Source of the DNA: Lotus japonicus
Lineage: Eukaryota; Streptophyta; Magnoliopsida; Fabales; Fabaceae
Assembly (NCBI RefSeq): GCF_012489685.1
Contig: NC_080042.1
Coordinates: 23,574,150-23,638,149 of the forward strand
Reading direction: 5' to 3'
DNA: 64,000 nucleotides
Numbering within the stretch: position 1 is the stretch's first letter; the number at the start of each line of letters is the position of its first letter. The position numbers were made by a program, and so were the translations under genes. Shown here one piece after another: positions 46,077 through 58,638 of this stretch. The notes under the pieces were generated by a model. It was not told the origin of the DNA and ran no database searches. It saw only the letters and a program-made list of their open reading frames with translations.

Positions 46077-46930
46077 TCACTCTGGACAAAAGTCCATGTT
46101 TAGATTTTTCAGAATAAAATTAAATCTATCCTCTGCTAAGGGCTTTGTAAAGATATCTGCCCATTGATGGTCAGTATCAACAAACTTCAGAAGAAGTACG
46201 CCCTTCTGTACATAATCTCTAATAAAGTGATACTTTACCTCAATGTGCTTTGCCCTTGAATGCAAGATAGGATTCTTACTCAATGAGATTGCAGCAGTGT
46301 TATCACAATAGATTGGGATATTGCTCTCAAGGATCTGATAATCCTCCAGCTGATGTTTCATCCAGAGCATCTGAGTGCTGCATATTGCTGCTGAGATATA
46401 TTCTGCCTCTGCAGTTGATAGTGCAATGGTTGATTGCCTCTTGCTTGCCCATGAGACTAGATTGCTTCCCAGAAATTGACAATTTCCAGAAGTACTTTTT
46501 CTCTCTGTTCTATCTCCAGCATAATCAGCATCACAATAACCTGAAAGCTTATACTCTGATGTTTTCTTATACATCAAGCCAAGGTTAGTGGTGCCTTTCA
46601 GATACCTTAGGATCCTCTTAACAGCAGTTAAGTGGGTTTCCCTTGGATCTGATTGGAAACGAGCACATAAGTGAACACTAAATAATATGTCTGGCCTAGA
46701 TGCAGTTAAGTATAGAAGTGAACCTATCATTCCACGATAGAGCTTCTGACATACTTTACCACTTTTATCTTCTTTCTCCAAAATGCATGTAGGATGCATT
46801 GGAGTCTTGGCCACTGTAGATTCCAGCATATTGAACTTCTTCAGAAGTTCTTTAGTGTACTTGCTCTGATGGATATATGTTCCTTCTGGTGTTTGATCAA
46901 CTTGTATTCCCAGAAAAGTACTTTAATTCT
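46077..46930 (-). CDS. Copia pol of element D, RT end and RNase H (partial)
   Basis: The frame is open from 46829 to the stop at 46077. It covers the end of reverse transcriptase ([19 protein letters not shown]), the connection and RNase H (GYCDADYAGD, STAEAEYISAA, YCDNTAAISLSKNP). The Tyr codon that is a stop in X is intact here. Above 46829 the frame shifts because of one extra A near 46914 in CAGAAAAGTAC, beside the gap, which may be sequence error. The 5' two-thirds are missing. Confidence 0.85.
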
Positions 46931-47030
46931 NNNNNNNNNNNNNNNNNNNNNNNNNNNNNNNNNNNNNNNNNNNNNNNNNNNNNNNNNNNNNNNNNNNNNN
47001 NNNNNNNNNNNNNNNNNNNNNNNNNNNNNN
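46931..47030. other. Assembly gap of exactly 100 N
   Basis: A scaffold join. The 5' parts of elements C and D, the rest of the Tekay LTR at 28571 and the start of LTR G must lie here or on other sequence. Confidence 0.99.
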
Positions 47031-47199
47031 TCCGCAACACAAACCTCAAAAACGAGAATAAGTTAGCCCAATCGGCCTGAAACAAGACCTCCTAAGTCCA
47101 ACCAACTCTCTGTGATTCCCGTAAAGAAACCACACAAAAAGCTATAGGTGGGAAACTACCCTGTCCCCAAAGAAACAAATGATGTTCAGAGTTAAGACT
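47031..47199 (-). repeat. Tekay LTR G, left part
   Basis: This is the reverse-complement Tekay LTR near its 3' end (TCCGCAACAC...CTGTCCCCAAAG). It is broken by element F and continues at 60126; AGACT (47195-47199) is the target duplication. Confidence 0.75.
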
Positions 47200-47675
47200 T
47201 GTAACACCCCGATTTCGGTGGTGTCACTTTAGTAACCAAAAGAAGTACTTAAGCGGAAAAACGTGAATTATTTTTTTTCGACAATATAACTAAAGACAGA
47301 AAACAATAAACTTCCCAACAAAAGATAAAAGAAACTACTATACACTATATATACATGCCTTGCTAAATACAACCACGTCACGAGTAACCTCCAGTGACGG
47401 GTGACAGAAAGAGAGTAACGCCCGAAGGCAATATGTACAGTCCAAGGTAAAAATACTGTGTCCGCAACACTAAACCTCAAAATCTGAGAACAAGTTGGCC
47501 CAGCGGCCTAAGAAAAGACCCCCTAAATCCAACCAACTCTCTGTGATCTCCATAGGAAACCACACAAAAAGCTACCGGTAGGAAACTACCCTGTCCCCAA
47601 AACTGAAGCATGACGGTCAGAGCATCGACACTACTCCTACACTAATCCTACCCGAGGAGCCACACTAGCACTCAT

Positions 47676-48144
47676 CTACATGCTAGCGGTCGTCATCCCG
47701 AATCTGCATCCAGGACGACTAAGTCGACATACTCAACACTGCCTCTCTGTCCACCCTAATGCGCTCCTGCACTGGCCTCTCGGGCTCGGGGCCCGGAACG
47801 AGATCCGACGACAGCAAGCAGCAGTAGACGGACTAGACTCCGTCGAAGCCCCACCTACTGGCACCTCTCCAGGGGGTTCCTCATCATCCGAAGGGGATGG
47901 TGGCGGTGGGGTCCTCCCAAGCGGGTCACAGTGTACACTGGAGGCAGGTTGAAGCTCACTATGTGCCTCCTCTCACCCCTCCGTCAAGCGTCCCGATCGG
48001 TCGACACGGTCCTCCCATGACCGACGGTGTGGTCGCACGGTGGCCCTCGGGATCGACCACCCATGCACCTGGGTCGTCTTGATCAAGCATCTCGTACTGG
48101 TCCCCCCGAGGGGCTGACCATGGTAAACCATCCCCCATACTCAT
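47676..48144 (-). pseudogene. LTR-encoded ORF, frameshifted copy in 3' LTR of F
   Basis: It is the same ORF as 56460-56942, starting at the ATG in CAGATG. Several single-base deletions relative to the other LTR break the frame, for example one A near 48130. The rest of the two LTRs is almost identical, so these may be sequence errors near the gap and not real mutations. Confidence 0.75.
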
Positions 48145-48841
48145 CTGACAAATGGCGTAGTCCGCCCAAACACACAAGCAGACGCGAGGGTCAACTCCAA
48201 AGAATTATATAATTAATAAAACCAGATATAATTTAGGATAATAAATACTCGCCTCTCAGGCTTATAAGTTTTGGATAGCTTCCTAGGGTTGCATGTATCA
48301 CAATGAATATAAAGAACCATAAAAACAAGTAGCATGCCTCAAAAATAGGATAAACAGTTACCAATCACACTCAGCAACTAAGTCAGCATGTATGTTGCAT
48401 GAAATGCAATGCTGGGTAACAAATGCATTCCGGAAGAAGGATGGACCATCGAGTCAGCCCTAACACCGGCCAAAGTGGGACCATTCCGCTCGGGCGTCTC
48501 TTACACCACACAAAAGTAGTCAGATCAGCAGTGAACCCGTAGGTCTGCCATTCCGTCTGCTACTGAGGACCACCGTAGTGTCCTAAATATGGAAATCCGG
48601 GTCTTATGACCATTTTGGAATCCACCGAGGTCCGGTATCACGCCGTGTATTAACCTCAAAATGAGTGCATGAATGCAAGTGATTAGCCAAACAACGTCTC
48701 CGACCTCACCCGACACGTCGCCACGTGTTCTAGATAACTTAAAGTCTCTAAAAATACCCTAAGGTAAATGTCGATTCTGCGACAAAATACAATTAATCAT
48801 AAACAAAAGAGTGCAACCACTCACGACAACTCTTCGAGTCA

Positions 48842-49095
48842 TCAATGCTCTCACGAAGTCTCACGCTTCTGTGGAGTCTCACACTTCACAAGTCTCACGC
48901 TTCAGTGAAGTTTTATGCTTTCACAAGTCTCACGCCTCAGTGAATTTACACACTTGCACGAAGTCTCACGCTTCAATGAAGTTTCATGCTGTTCACGAGG
49001 TCTCACGCCTCAGTGAAGATCCATGCTTTCCACAAGGTCTCACGCCTCAGTGGAGTATCACGCATTCACAAGGTCTCACACCTCCGTGAAGCTTC
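48842..49095 (-). repeat. Tandem array of about 36-bp units in 3' LTR of F
   Basis: About seven units share GTCTCACGC and CAGTGAAG cores. On the minus strand several carry the near-palindrome CTTCACTGAAG or CTTCATTGAAG. The matching array in the other LTR is at 57655-57905. Confidence 0.8.
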
Positions 49096-49752
49096 TCGGC
49101 TCATCCCTTGGATGGCTAAACAAACTGCTCCCAGAGCGAATGAGTATCAACATACCCAGACTCGCAATCTTCTCAACACTTGGATCCGACGACACTTCTC
49201 GTTCTCCAAAACTAAACTTCAATCCAAAGCTTGCATCCGAGATTGTTTATCTTTATTTAAAGGTTTAGAGGTTGTTTAATATCTTATGAATTTTCTTTGT
49301 AAAAATAGCTCCTTTTTAGTCTTATCGTATTCCCTATGAGTTTCAAAGTTCCCATAATCCCAAGTAATTCCCTGAGAAGGTCTCGATCCATTGGAGCATG
49401 ACAAGGTCCGAACTTCGTTCGTCCTTTTAAAACTCTCTCAAAATCTCATAAAAATTTGGCATGACCTGCCCGTAAACCTCACTCTTCAAATCTCAGGTAC
49501 AAGTGGAATAGCATAAATAAAACAGCTCAGTCAAAGCATAAACAGCATATTCCAACACATCCTAAGTTAACCATGTAGCACATAGCATGTGAATCATTTA
49601 GCACACAATATCATGGCATCAATTACTCAACAAGGTCGGCCGAAGCCTCAGAGAACAATTCAGACATTTAGCAATTAAGTGCATAACACATAAATCAAGT
49701 CGAACTTGTCGACACTAAAGCATTATCTAGTAATTCAGAGAGTAGCCCTCAC

Positions 49753-49830
49753 CGGTGGGTCTTCCAGCTTCTTCCTCAAAATGTTCTTCAAGCTCTTCTC
49801 CTTGATCTCTGGGAATCTCCTCAAACGAAC
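49753..49830 (-). other. 78-nt exon-like block in 3' LTR of F
   Basis: On the minus strand it is preceded by TTTTTGCTTAAG and followed by GTGAGG. The frame is GSFEEIPRDQGEELEEHF..., acidic, with the same length as the other copies. Confidence 0.55.
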
Positions 49831-51312
49831 CTTAAGCAAAAATCACAGAAATCAACACCAAGAGTCAGAAACTCAGCAATCAAAGAGTCCTAGGGTTACA
49901 CGGTACACTACTACCTCCGTGGTACGACAATCTAACGCGTTAAGACAAGTTTTCGAAAAATCGGATTCTCCCCCCCCTTGATATAGCTCTCGGCCACTTC
50001 CTTTAATTGGGAGGGTCGATTTTTCTTCGATCAAACTTGGTTCCTAGGTTAACATAAGCCGTAACTAAGACGGTTCTAGGCTCGGAAAAATTTTCGGATC
50101 GAAAACTGATATAGGGGTAGTTTGGTCATTATTTTTAGCTCAAAATTTCAAAATTGGATTTTTGAAAAACAAATTGGATGGGGACGTCCACAACGACGTT
50201 TATGACGACAAATCCTACTAGCACTAAGCCAAGTCGATAGATTAGAGCGTAAAGGTTGCGACTTTGCCGAAAAATGGGTATTTAAGGTAGAAATTGATCC
50301 CGGCGGCATTTCGTCGACATTCGACAAAATCTAATCCGCAGAACACGCTCAGGAGCATGCAGGGAAGAAGTTTAGACACTGAAATCAGCGTATTTGAACA
50401 GTTTTTCAAAAACCTCAAAATTTTGAACTCAGAAAGACGTAGGAGAAGTGGACAGAAACGACGATTCGAAGGAGAGTATAGTTTACCTACCTCGAGGTCT
50501 TCGATTAGTGACGATCGGTGAAGCAAACGGGCAAGAAACGACGAAGATCCGAATCTCTCTCTCTCTCTAGGTGCTCGCGGGTTTGGGGAGGGGAAATGGG
50601 TATTTTTTTGCAAAAATCTAATTTTCAAGCTATTTATAGGTTTTGGAAAAAGCGGAAAAAAGATTTTTTTGCGATTCCGATTTTTCCTGCGCGTTCCTCT
50701 GCGCATTCTAAGATAGGTTCTGGCGACAGAATTCCAGAACTCAAAACAGGATTCTTGGAATTAAACCAAAAGATCCAAAATCGGCATAAGTCGGTGTAAG
50801 TCGGATTATCCCGAAAAACTACTTTTTGCAGTGATCGTCGGATGAGAAAACTTCCTTCTGAAGAAAGATTAGGAATGATGAGAGAAATAGGAGAACGCGG
50901 GTGGAATCTTCTTTTGCAGCTCCGAATAGAAAAAGTCTTCATCGTCTGTCGATCTTAGGTTTTCTCGAACTATCAGGGATTCCGTTTCGGCAAACTTCCG
51001 AGAATTGGAATTTGACGTTCGTACTTTCCAGGATTTCGCATCGAAATGATTGTTTAAGGACGGAAAAGAGAAGTTCTAACATTTCTCTGAGGATTTTTGG
51101 AATTAGTTTCCATCGTGTCCTAAAGCGTAAATTAACTATTCACTAATACCTTTGACCTAGGATTAAGCGTATGTTAGTCGTGCTATAACTCTTTCGGTTT
51201 TTCGATAAATTCTTGGACTTTTCCTGAACCTTTTTCCTTCCCAAATTTATCTTAATCAAATAATTCTTTTATTTTATTCACTTATCCAAAGCGTTAAAAC
51301 TTGGGCCTTACA

Positions 51313-51330
51313 TTACTACCCTCCAAAAAG
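51313..51330 (-). other. Polypurine tract of element F
   Basis: The minus strand reads CTTTTTGGAGGGTAGTAA directly before the LTR start TGTAAGGCC. Confidence 0.75.
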
Positions 51331-51349
51331 AAAGTTTCGACCTCGAAAC

Positions 51350-54300
51350 TTAAGGGTCAGTAAAAAGTTCTGGATACTGTTCCTTGATCTTTTCCTTCAG
51401 CTCCCACGTCGCATCGCCGGTGTCCTTGTTCCAAATAACCTTCACTAACTCGATCTCTTTTCCCCTCAACTGCTTTATCCTTGTGTCACCAATGCTGATT
51501 GGCGGTGTCTCGAAAGACAAATTATCCTTCAACTCAATGTCATCCAGCTCGATGACGTGCGTCGGATCAGCAATATACTTCCGCAGTTGTGACACATGGA
51601 ATACATCGTGAACGTTTGATAGAAAAGGCGGTAGTGCGATCTGATAAGCTACCGGTCCTACACGACGAGTAATCTGATAAGGTCCAATGAACTTTGGCGT
51701 CAGCTTTCTTGACTTGATTGCTCGACCAACTCCTGTAGTCTGGGTAACTCGCAGAAACACATGATCTCCTTCTTCGAATTCCAGGGTTCTGCGCCTTTGA
51801 TCTGCATAGCTCTTCTGTCTACTCTGAGAAGCCTTCATCTTCTCTCTGATCTGTTTAATCTTCTCAGTTGTCTGTTGCAGAAGTTCCGGTCCTACTAACA
51901 AATTCTCTCCATCTTGATACCAACATAAAGGTGTTCTACACTTGCGCCATACAATGCCTCATACGGTGCCATACCTATGGTCGTATGAAAACTGTTGTTA
52001 TATGTGAATTCAATCAGTGGCAATAGGGTATCCCAACTGCCCTTGTTGTCTAACACGCAAGCTCGTAGCAAATCCTCCAATGATTGGATAGTTCTCTCAG
52101 TTTGCCCATCAGTCTGTGGATGATAAGCAGAACTTAATCTCAGCCTCGTTCCCAAAGCCTCATGAAGAGCTCCCCACAAATGTGAAGTAAACTTCGGGTC
52201 TCTATCGGAAACGATACTTGTTGGCACTCCATGAAGTCGCACAATCTCAGCTATATAAATCTCTGATAGCTTATCCACGTTGTACGTAGTTCTCACAGGT
52301 ATGAAATGAGCCGACTTAGTCAATCGATCCACGACTACCCAAATCGAATCATATCCTCTTTGAGTTCTTGGTAATGCCACGACAAAATCCATCGATATGC
52401 TATCCCATTTCCATTGAGGTACATCCAAGCTTTGTAGCATTCCCGCAGACTTCTGATGTTCCACCTTCGCCTTTTGACAGGTTAAACATGCAGCTACATA
52501 TTCTGCCACTTGTCTTTTCATTCCTGGCCACCAAAAATTCACCTTCAAGTCCTGATGCATCTTTTTCATTCCAGGGTGAATGCTCAACTTACTTTTGTGA
52601 CCTTCGTCCATTATCAACCTCCTTAAGTCAGGGTTGTTAGGTACGCAAACTCTACCCTTACACCGTAGGATATTGTCACTTCCTACCTTGAATTCCGGGT
52701 CCTTACCCTGAATTACCAAATTCCTTTTTCCGAGTAAAAATTCATCTTGTAACTGTTGGTCTCGGATTTCTTCCATCAATCCATTGGTAATCCTGACCAT
52801 TCCAAACTTCAGTTCTCCCTCGGATACTCTTACGTCCAAACTCAAATCTCGGAATTGTTCCAGCAGTTGCAGCTCCTTCACCATCATTGACGAGATATGC
52901 ATCTTCCTGCTCAATGCATCAGCAACAACATTAGCTTTTCCAGGATGGTAATGTAAGGTAAAATCGTAATCCTTGAGAAACTCCATCCAACGTCGTTGTC
53001 TCATGTTCAACTCCTTCTGGTCGAACAAGTACTTCAAGCTCTTGTGATCACTAAATATGGTGAAATTGCATCCATATAAGTGATGTCTCCAGATCTTCAA
53101 CGAAAACACAATGGCAGCAAGTTCTAAGTCATGAGTCGGATAGTTCTTCTCATGAGTCTTCAGTTGTCGTGAAGCATAAGCCACCACCTTCCGATGTTGC
53201 ATCAGCACACATCCCAAACCTTGATGCGAAGCATCACAATACACTTCATACGGTTCCTCTGGTTGCGGTAAGACGAGTACAGGTGACGTCGTCAAACGTT
53301 CCTTCATTGTCTGAAAGCTAGTTTCGCACGCTTCGGTCCATGCAAAAGGTTGATCCTTTCTCGTAAGTTGAGTCAAGGGTCCAACGATCTTGGCGAAATT
53401 CTCAATGAAGCGACGATAGTATCCCGCCAAACCGACAAAACTCCTGATCTCAGTCACGGTCTTTGGCCGTTCCCATGACAACACCGTCTCTACCTTTGCT
53501 GGATCCACAGCTATACCTTCTTTAGAGATCACATGGCCCAAGAATTTTACCTCTTCGAGCCAAAATTCACACTTAGAAGGGTTGGCGTACATCTTTGTCT
53601 CTCTCAACACTTGTAAAACCTGACGCAAGTGCCCTTCATGATCCTCAGCGTTCTTTGAGTAGATCAGAATGTCGTCGATAAACACCACGACGAATCGATC
53701 CAAGAACGGATGGAATGTCCTGTTCATGTAATCCATGAAGATAGCAGGTGCGTTTGTCACCCCAAATGGCATCACTAGATACTCATAGTGTCCATAACGA
53801 GTCCGGAATGCCGTCTTCTGGATATCCTCAGTCTTTACTCTGATCTGATGGTAACCCGACTTCAGGTCTATCTTTGAGAATATCGCAGCTCCTCGTAGTT
53901 GATCCATCAAATCATCAATTCTAGGTAGCGGATACCTATTCTTGACGGTCACTTTGTTCAGTTGTCGATAGTCGACACAAAGTCTAGATTTCCCATCCTT
54001 CTTTTTCACCAATAAGACGGGTGCTCCCCAAGGTGAAACGCTTGGTCGGATGAATCCCTTCGACAGAAGATCCTCAAGTTGAGACTTCAACTCCACCAAT
54101 TTCGCAGGTGCCATCCGATATGGTGCAATCGAAATCGGTCCTGTTCCCGGTACGATGTCAATAGCAAACTCAATGTCGCGTACAGGCGGCAAACCAGGTA
54201 CATCGCCAGGAAAAACATCCGCGAAGTCCCTCACAACTGGAATATTACTCACTTCCGAATTCCCTTTACTCTCCAAGCTTAACAAAACTGAATACTCTTG

Positions 54301-55767
54301 AGATCCTTCATTCAGAGAGACGCTAATATGATTGGCGGATAGATACTCGGAAAGATCCGAGTCAGGAAATACCACTCTCTTTCGGCTGCAGTCCAGAAGA
54401 CAATGGTAGTGGGACAACCAGTCCATCCCTAGGATAACATCTAGGTTCTTGAGAGTTAGGCACACTAGGTTAGCATGGTAAACTTTATCCCTATAGGTTA
54501 CTGGGCAATACATGCATGCAGTATTGGCAAGCAGAGTTTTGGCAGGTGTGGTAACTATAAGATCGAAACTCAAAGTAGTAACGGGAAGTTTTAATCTAGC
54601 AGCACATTCCCTAGAGATAAAAGAGTGCGTTGCTCCGGAATCGAAAAGTACAGTTAGGAGATTACCGTCAATCTCGCAGTCTCCCCTGATCAGACCATCA
54701 ACCCCTTCAGCTTCTTCACCATCCATGGTGTAGACTCTTGCCTTGGCAGCAGGACGCTTCCCACGAGCAGTGTTAACAGCTGGTTCTGTCTTGGGTGCTC
54801 TGCATTGAGCAGCAGTATGCCCCAACTTGTTACAGTTAAAGCATTTGGGCCTCATGTCAGTACAAGCATTGGCATAGTGCCCAGGCTGCCCACATCTGTA
54901 ACAGGTCATCTCCCTGTTCACAGTCTGACCTCCAGAACCTCCAGCAGTACCCACCATGGGCCTATAAGATCCTGAAGCAATTCCTCTACCTGCAGGACGT
55001 TGATACGGCCTCCTGCTCTGAAATCTCCCTCTGCCTTGAAAATTTTGAGAGCCCGACCTCATCGGCCCTCCTGTTCCAACACGGTTCAGTCTCCTGTTCT
55101 TCATTATCTCCACCTCAGTGGCTTTCTCAACCAAAGTCTGAAAACGAGTGATTCCCAACGGTTTCACCGAGTCTTCAATATCGGGCCTCAGCCCATTCAC
55201 AAAGCGCTTGCACATGTAGGGTTCATCGACCCCATTGCGGAAGAATCGAAAGTGCTTGGCCAACGATTCCAGCTTGGCAGCATATTCCGGGATGGACATG
55301 CTACCCTGACGAAGTGTCAGGAATTGCGACTCACGCTCGTCCCGAGCACTATCTGGAAAATACTTCTCCAGAAAAGCAGCACGAAACGAAACCCAATTCA
55401 CTTCCAAGTTGTTTGCTTCCATAATTCCTCTGGCGCCTCTCCACCAGTACTCAGCATCATCCAACAGTAGAAAGGTTGCCATTCCCACCTTGGCCCCCTC
55501 AGCAGTCTGTAATACACCGAAGATCTTTTCAATCTCCTGGATCCAGAGATCCGCTTTGTCCGGGTCAGTACCCCCCGAGAACTTAGGTGGATCCTGTCTC
55601 CTGAAATCATTCAGGCCTCTGTTCTGGTCCATTGTCACTTCCCTCTGGCGTTGGTGCTGATCACGTGCCTCCTCCTCAGCACGCCTCATAGCATTATCGT
55701 TTGCCTGTGCAGTCACAGCTTGGGCCATAGTGGCCATCATCTCAGCTAGTTGGTTAGCGTTCACCAT
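51350..55767 (-). pseudogene. Tekay gag-pol polyprotein of element F, one frameshift
   Basis: The ATG at 55767 starts a single frame. It has a gag capsid domain (about 50-225), two zinc knuckles ([14 protein letters not shown] and [14 protein letters not shown], 289-322), protease (DSGATHS, 376-382), reverse transcriptase (about 550-705, FIDD at 696-699), RNase H (about 800-920), and integrase with HHCC zinc motif and SDRDP...TDGQTERT. The frame ends at 51895 because one C is missing in TATGGC(C)GCAAG near 51943. The other frame (51901-51350) continues the integrase C-terminus and a chromodomain-like tail (KQLRGKEIELVKVIW...TWELKEK). RT before INT and the tail place it in chromoviruses, Tekay/Del type. 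Confidence 0.93.
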
Positions 55768-55963
55768 GTTCTGCTAAATTAATAAACAGTTAGTGCTCAT
55801 CATAAGATAGCATCTAATATAACTATACAATATGATTAAGCAATAACTTCAAACAATTCTAAGCGAAAAATCGCTTGGCAGACAATCAATTTTTACTCTT
55901 TGCAGAGTCACACAACCTAGCACAGAAGACCTATTCCCCAAGACTCCCAAAAGACTCGACTAA

Positions 55964-55975
55964 GCTCTGATACCA
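55964..55975 (-). other. Primer-binding site of element F
   Basis: The minus strand reads TGGTATCAGAGC three bases inside the 5' LTR, complementary to the initiator tRNA-Met 3' end. Confidence 0.9.
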
Positions 55976-56459
55976 CAATGTAACACCCCAATTTCGGTGG
56001 CGTCACTTTAGTAACCAAAAGAAGTACTTAAGCGGAAAAACGTGAATTATTTTTTTTCGACAATATAACTAAAGACAGAAAACAATAAACTTCCCAACAA
56101 AAGATAAAAGAAACTACTATACAACTATATATACATGCCTCGCTAAATACAACCACGTCACGAGTAACCTCCAGTGACGGGTGACAGAAAGAGAGTAACG
56201 CCCGAAGGCAATATGTACAGTCCAAGGTAAAAATACCGTGTCCGCAACACTAAGCCTCAAAATCTGAGAACAAGTTGGCCCAGCGGCCTAAGAAAAGACC
56301 CCCTAAATCCAACCAACTCTCTGTGATCTCCATAGGAAACCACACAAAAAGCTACCGGTAGGAAACTACCCTGTCCCCAAAACTGAAGCATGACGGTCAG
56401 AGCATCGACACTACTCCTACACTAATCCCTACCCGAGGAGCCCACACTAGCACTCGATC

Positions 56460-56942
56460 CTACATGCTAGCGCGGTCGTCATCCGAATCTGCATCCAGGA
56501 CGACTAAGTCGACATACTCAACACTGCCCTCTCTGTCCACCCTAATGCGCTCCTGCACTGGCCTCTCGGGCTCGGGGCCCGGAACGAGATCCGCGACGAC
56601 AGCAGCAGCAGTAGACGGACTAGACTCCGTCGAAGCCCCACCTACTGGCACCTCCTCAGAGGGGTCCTCATCATCCGAAGGGGATGGTGGCGGTGGAGGT
56701 CCTCCCAAGCCGGGTCCACAGTGTACACCTGGAGGCAGGTTGAAGCTCACTATGTGCCTCCTCATCACCCCCTCCGTCAAGCGTCCGAATCGGTCGACAC
56801 GGTCCTCCATGACCCGACCGGTGTAGGTCGCACGGTGGCCCTCGGGATCGACCACCCATGCACCTGGGTCGTCTTGATCAAGCATCTCGTACCTGGTCCC
56901 CCCCGAGGGGCTGACCATGGTAAACCAATCCCCCATACTCAT
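56460..56942 (-). CDS. LTR-encoded ORF of element F, 160 aa, intact
   Basis: The start is the ATG at 56942 in the context CAGATG, which is shared by four LTR families. The frame is open further upstream, but the frame relation there is not conserved. Residues 1-80 form the conserved part: MSMGDWFTMVSPSGGTRYEM, then GHRATYTGRVMEDR and GRLTEGVMRR..SFNLP. The rest is a Pro stretch, an acidic SDDEDPSEE run, and a tail ending in VLDADSDDD. No membrane segment, signal peptide or known domain is recognised. It lies in the LTR downstream of the putative promoter, so it would be in leader RNA. Conservation at the protein level across families argues for a real product of unknown function. Confidence 0.65.
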   Translation of the reverse strand: MSMGDWFTMVSPSGGTRYEMLDQDDPGAWVVDPEGHRATYTGRVMEDRVDRFGRLTEGVMRRHIVSFNLPPGVHCGPGLGGPPPPPSPSDDEDPSEEVPVGGASTESSPSTAAAVVADLVPGPEPERPVQERIRVDREGSVEYVDLVVLDADSDDDRASM

Positions 56943-57654
56943 CTGACAAATGGCGTAGTCCGCCCAAACACACACAGCAGACGCGAGGGTCAACTCCAAA
57001 GAATTATATAATTAATAAAACCAGATATAATTATAGGATAATAAATACTCGCCTCTCAGACTTATAAGTTTTGGGATAGCTTCCTAGGGTTGCATGTATC
57101 ACAATGAATATAAAGAACCATAAAAACAAGTAGCATGCCTCAAAAATAGGATAAACAGTTACCAATCACACTCAGCAACTAAGTCAGCATGTATGTTGCA
57201 TGAAATGCAATGCTGGGTAACAAAATGCATTCCGGAAGAAGGATGGACACCATCGAGTCAGCCCTAACACCGGCCAAAGTGGGACCATTCCGCTCGGGCG
57301 TCTCTTACACCACACAAAAGTAGTCAGATCAGCAGTGAACCCGTAGGTCTGCCATTCCGTCTGCTACTGAGGACCACCGTAGTGTCCTAAATATGGAAAT
57401 CCGGGTCTTATGACCATTTTGGAATCCACCGAGGTCCGGTATCACGCCGTGTATTAACCTCAAAATGAGTGCATGAATGCAAGTGATTAGCCAAACAACG
57501 TCTCCGACCTCACCCGACACGTCGCCACGTGTTCTAGATAACTTAAAGTCTCTAAAAAAATACCCTAAGGTAAATGTCGATTCTGCGACAAAATACAATT
57601 AATCATAAACAAAAGAGTGCAACCACTCACGACAACTCTTCGAGTCATCAATGC

Positions 57655-57905
57655 TCTCACGAAGTCTCACGCTTCTGTGGAGTCTCACACTTTCACAAAG
57701 TCTCACGCTTCAGTGAAGTTTTATGCTTTCACAAGGTCTCACGCCTCAGTGAATTTACACACTTGCACGAAGTCTCACGCTTCAATGAAGTTTCATGCTG
57801 TTCACGAGGTCTCACGCCTCAGTGAAGATCCATGCTTTCCACAAGGTCTCACGCCTCAGTGGAGTATCACGCATTCACAAGGTCTCACACCTCCGTGAAG
57901 CTTCT
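57655..57905 (-). repeat. Tandem array of about 36-bp units in 5' LTR of F
   Basis: GTCTCAC cores recur near 57664, 57700, 57738, 57771, 57810, 57847 and 57880. It corresponds to 48842-49095. Confidence 0.8.
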
Positions 57906-58560
57906 CGGCTCATCCCTTGGATGGCTAAACAAACTGCTCCCAGAGCGAATGAGTATCAACATACCCAGAACTCGCAATCTTCTCAACACTTGGATCCGAC
58001 GACACTTCTCGTTCTCCAAAACTAAACTTCAATCCAAAGCTTGCATCCGAGATTGTTATCTTTATTTAAAGGTTTAGAGGTTGTTTAATATCTTATGAAT
58101 TTTCTTTGTAAAAATAGCTCCTTTTTAGTCTTATCGTATTCCCTATGAGTTTCAAAGTTCCCATAATCCCAAGTAATTCCCTGAGAAGGTCTCGATCCAT
58201 TGGAGCATGACAAGGTCCGAACTTCGTTCGTCCTTTTAAAACTCTCTCAAAATCTCATAGAAATTTGGCATGACCTGCCCGTAAACCTCACTCTTCAGAA
58301 TCTCAGGTACAAGTGGAATAGCATAAATAAAACAGCTCAGTCAAAAGCATAAATAGCATATTCCAACACATCCTAAGTTAACCATATCATGGCATGTGAA
58401 TCATTTAGCACACAATATCATGGCATCAATTACTCAACAAGGTCGGCCGAAGCCTCAGAGAACAATTCAGACATTTAGCAATTAAGTGCATAACACATAA
58501 ATCAAGTCGAACTTGTCGACACCTAAAGCATTATCTAGTAATTCAGAGAGTAGCCCTCAC

Positions 58561-58638
58561 CGGTGGGTCTTCCAGCTTCTTCCTCAAAATGTTCTTCAAG
58601 CTCTTCTCCTTGATCTCTGGGAATCTCCTCAAACGAAC
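58561..58638 (-). other. 78-nt exon-like block in 5' LTR of F
   Basis: It has the same sequence and borders as 49753-49830. As this is the 5' LTR, it would be in the transcribed leader of the genomic RNA. Confidence 0.55.

Larger units (their letters stand above)
40161..46930 (-). mobile_element. Ty1/copia SIRE-like retrotransposon D, cut by the gap
   Basis: It consists of a 3' LTR, polypurine tract, antisense ORF, ORF3 and the C-terminal third of pol, in the same layout as X and closely similar in sequence. The gag, integrase and 5' LTR lie beyond the gap at 46931. It is inserted in element C. Confidence 0.85.
47200..51312 (-). repeat. 3' LTR of element F (4113 bp)
   Basis: In plus-strand reading it starts TGTAACACCCCG and ends GGCCTTACA. 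It contains a TATA box (minus strand, 50630-50639), the 78-nt block (49753-49830), a tandem array (48842-49095) and a broken copy of the LTR ORF (47676-48144). One-base losses cluster at about 47640-48200. Confidence 0.95.

Noticed and set aside
56943..56999. Extending the LTR ORF upstream to 56999
   Set aside because: There is no ATG there (codon TTG), and the frame relation between the TTGACCC segment and the conserved ATG differs between LTR families.
57617..57898. Open frames with repeated SHASVKFHA-type peptide
   Set aside because: They are a translation of the 36-bp LTR tandem array on the strand opposite to the element.
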